DNA from: Melieria omissa
Lineage: Eukaryota; Arthropoda; Insecta; Diptera; Ulidiidae
Direction: 5' to 3'
DNA: 64,000 nt
NCBI GenBank assembly: GCA_963971225.1
Contig: OZ020268.1
Coordinates: 45,329,348-45,393,347 of the forward strand
Positions 61,100 through 64,000 of the stretch are shown one piece after another (the stretch's first letter is position 1; each line of letters opens with the position of its first letter). Below the pieces are notes generated by a model. That model was not told the DNA's origin, did not search any database, and saw only the letters and a program-made list of their open reading frames with translations. The translations under genes were made by a program, and so were the position numbers.

Positions 61100-64000
61100 G
61101 TACACTATCCTCTATATCACATAGACAACGAACCGACGTATCACCAATATGAAAATTCAGTTTTTTTGTTAGCATATTAAAAAGAAATTTTTTTAAGACT
61201 TAAATTAAAAAAAAAAAAGCATTTTTCCAATGAAAAAATCACGTTTATTGTGAAACAAGAAACATTTTTTAATTTACATGTTTATATTTAATTGTATTGC
61301 AAATTTTTTAAGTTCAGACAATTTCACTCCGAATGCTCGCAGCCGCGGCTCATCGAATGTCAATATCGCATTTTTTTGCCATTTCATTTTTATTTTGGTA
61401 TACAATTTCAATGAAGATTGCAATCGGCAAAGACATTAGGCAGCAACAAACAACAACAACAAAAAAAACACCTGGCTCAATTACAGCAACAACATGAAAG
61501 TACAATTGCAACACACGCAGAAACACAATGCACATCGTTGCAATGACAATAACAGCGCAGCGCCAACATTGCCGCAGTCGTGCAACATTGCCGCGTTGCC
61601 ACAACAATTCGCAGAGTCCGAACCATAACTTCATTACGTCCGCTCGCCCTCGGTTCATGTGCATACTCGACCGGCCACAGCCACAGCCGTAGCCAGCCAA
61701 AGTTTGGTCACTGCCTCGACTTGGGCTTCCAGCATTGCTGCATTTTCCACCTTTGGCTTTTTGCTTTCCTTTGCTCCGACATTTTCGCTATGATCGCATT
61801 GACCGTTCTAGGGTGACCAATGTTTTCATTGTTAATGTTGTTGTTGTTGCGAACGGGCCGAGTTGGGCACATTGACTTGGCGGTTTATGGGAGTTGCACG
61901 TTCGGAATGCGCTGCGCCGTGCAACATGAGTGTGTGGAGTGCGCGAAAAGCATCGGGCAAAATGGCGAAAAGCCCAAATGGAATGCAAAAAAAAAGGAGG
62001 AGAAATAATGGCAGCAAAATAAACGCGTCGAAGAAAAGCAGAACTTGGCGCTGCCACTGAATGGAGGTGAAGCGAAAATGTGTTGTATGGAAAAAGTATG
62101 GGTTGCAATTTGTTGCTGCCGTGGCTCTCGTTTTTGTGGCGGCATGTGTGGCGAGCGGGAGGCGTGAAGGGCGTTTTGTTTGCGAAAGTGCTTGCCATAT
62201 ATTTGCCATATTTTGTGGAAAATGTTTTCCTGTTTTTTTGGGCGAGGAGCACACAACTGGTTAGCGGCAACAGCAATGAAGTGTTTGCATTGCAGTTGGT
62301 TTTGTTGTAATTGTTGTGGTGCTCGATTGCTTCTTGTTTACTTTTGGCATAATTTTAAAATTGTCTATGGTTGTAGTTGCAGATGCTGCTGCATTCTAAA
62401 GGCATCTTTTCTGTTCCACTTTTTTGTGTGATTCATGTTTTGTGTGCACACTGGCGTCGTTTAATTATGACACTCTGACTGACTGACTGAGCTATGGCAG
62501 ATAAGATTAAACAAAGCGGTCGTTCAAGTTTATAAAATGTAAATATAAAATTTTGATATGGAATCAACAGACTTGAGAGTTTATTTTAATTTTGTATTTT
62601 AGTATAAAATGGAAATTATCCGTGACACATTCCAAACCACAAAAGTGAAGAAACTTCATAAAGCCCACAACTCAAATAGTGTTTGTCAACAGGGATGTAG
62701 TTTAATAACCATAAATGGATTTACTTCCCATTGTGTCGCACTTTGAATGCTCTTTTAGACACTTCGAGCAAAGCGTTAAAGTGCTTGCCGACTATTGTCT
62801 TGGCAGCTATCAAATGGCCATCAGACACTGCCCTGGCCGAACACGCATTCCTCCGCTGCAGGGCATCAATTAGACGTGTCCGCCCAACGGTCCGTGATCC
62901 GAGTGCTCGAAAGTGTCGGCACCGTCTGCTGTTGGGATGAAGTTTGTTGAGAAGTACTTTCCCTTCGCCGGCCAAGTGCTGCCCCCAATCTGCAGGCTAA
63001 TTTATTGAAATAGCTCATAAATTCCCATCAACTCGTCGCATATTAGATGTAGAAATCAATTCGATTTTTGTGTTTGTTGTTTGTGCGTTTCTTAATGCCG
63101 GTCGGTCGGTCCAGTGCAATCAACAGCACAAACTTGTTTTCGAGAATTTGGGTCAACGACAGCGCACTCGAAACGAATCGAGCGCTCGTGCTGCGGCGGG
63201 CCGAGCAGCTTTTTCTCATGGCAACCCTGCGCCAGCGAGTCCATTCAACGGTTGGCCAGTGTGCGCCGAGCGGAGGCAGCAATAATTCGAAAAAATGGCA
63301 AATTCCATACGGAGAAGTATACACACGAAGCAGTGACGCAGCAACAAAAACGCAGAGCAACCAACAAACAAACAAAAAACGGGTTGAATACGTTCCGTAC
63401 GACTGCAGCAACAAGACGCTGGAAAAGTTCTTTGCTTGCAATTTGTGCGCACACGAAAGAAACATTAACACAATAACAACAACCATAACAGCAAAGCCTA
63501 AGAACAGCAGCAGCACCAATGCTTAGAAGCAACAACGTCATTGCCATAGCCATAGCCATCGTCTTCGTCGTCATCATCGTCGTCGTCATCATCGTCGTCA
63601 TTATCGTCGGCAGCGAGCAACCAGAGCAAACAACATGTGGCGCGCAGCATCCACCGCGATCCGGTAACACAAGTTTGCTTGCTCACCACTTGCCCCGCCA
63701 TGTGACCACAATGCGTGCAAACGTTGTTTTGTGTGTGGCTGGTGTTGTTGCTGTTGTCTTTATGACTATCTGCCACTCCAGCTACACTTTTCGGTTGCCT
63801 TCTTCCACTTGGTTGGCGTTCTAAGTGTGCGCCGACAGCGACAGCGGCAGCGACGCCAACCAATATGTGAGATAAAATTATGAACAACAAAATATCACAA
63901 AACAGCAGAAGAAGAACAAACATGAAGCAGAAACTGAAAATCGTTGACGGCGTTGAGGCAGAAAAGTACAAACCTAACCAAACCAAAACAAAACGAAAAC
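61100..64000. other. Non-coding stretch to the right edge
   Basis: CAA/CAG-rich sequence at about 61430-61560 and 63330-63520, and an ATC/GTC trinucleotide run at about 63540-63610. Frames such as 63068-63526 are simple-sequence artefacts. The PDZ gene may continue past the edge, but I see no exon here. Confidence 0.45.
63540..63610. repeat. CATAGC / GTC-ATC trinucleotide repeat
   Basis: Three GCCATA repeats followed by interspersed GTC and ATC triplets. Confidence 0.9.

Noticed and set aside
63068..63986. Several frames of 140-160 codons on both strands
   Set aside because: Driven by CAA/CAG and ATC/GTC simple repeats.

Overview
The window looks like nuclear DNA from a cyclorrhaphan fly. 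Drosophila-type gene content, very long introns, Gln/Asn-coding trinucleotide runs and many mariner, hAT, piggyBac-like and non-LTR relics together suggest a tephritid-like genome rather than compact D. melanogaster euchromatin. This is an inference and no species is assigned. Only three host genes can be supported, and they cover about one sixth of the window.

Layout. (1) 1-1113, minus strand: the last visible exons of a gene I do not recognise, running off the left edge. (2) 3721-10754, minus strand: a complete eight-exon coding sequence for slipper (slpr), the mixed-lineage JNK kinase kinase kinase. It has an SH3 domain, kinase, coiled coil, CRIB motif and long Ser/Asn/Gln-rich tail. All splice phases agree and give 1,232 residues. 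(3) About 10.8-21.2 kb: slpr upstream sequence and intergenic DNA with a mariner relic, a fold-back element and a Tc1-like relic. (4) 21260-44265, plus strand: the 5' coding part of a PDZ-domain gene. A 28-codon first exon is followed, after a 20.7-kb intron, by two exons that together make the PDZ domain. Its 3' exons were not found and may lie beyond 64000. (5) Almost everything else from 21.3 to 64 kb is intron or intergenic DNA carrying transposable elements and tandem repeats.

The repeats are the richest part of the window. Many have boundaries readable from target-site duplications: a tRNA-derived SINE (two copies), a 5'-truncated LINE with a 13-bp duplication, three copies of a short hAT MITE each with a perfect 8-bp duplication, a 989-bp hAT-like element enclosing a mariner-like relic, TTAA-flanked MITEs (one nested in another), TA-flanked pogo-like and mariner deletion derivatives, a 981-bp element with 27-bp terminal repeats, and a Tc1-like element nested in an older hAT-like one. 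The SINE 3' end resembles that of the resident LINE, which suggests a SINE-LINE partnership.

No bacterial operon, CRISPR array, rRNA or free-standing functional tRNA gene was seen.
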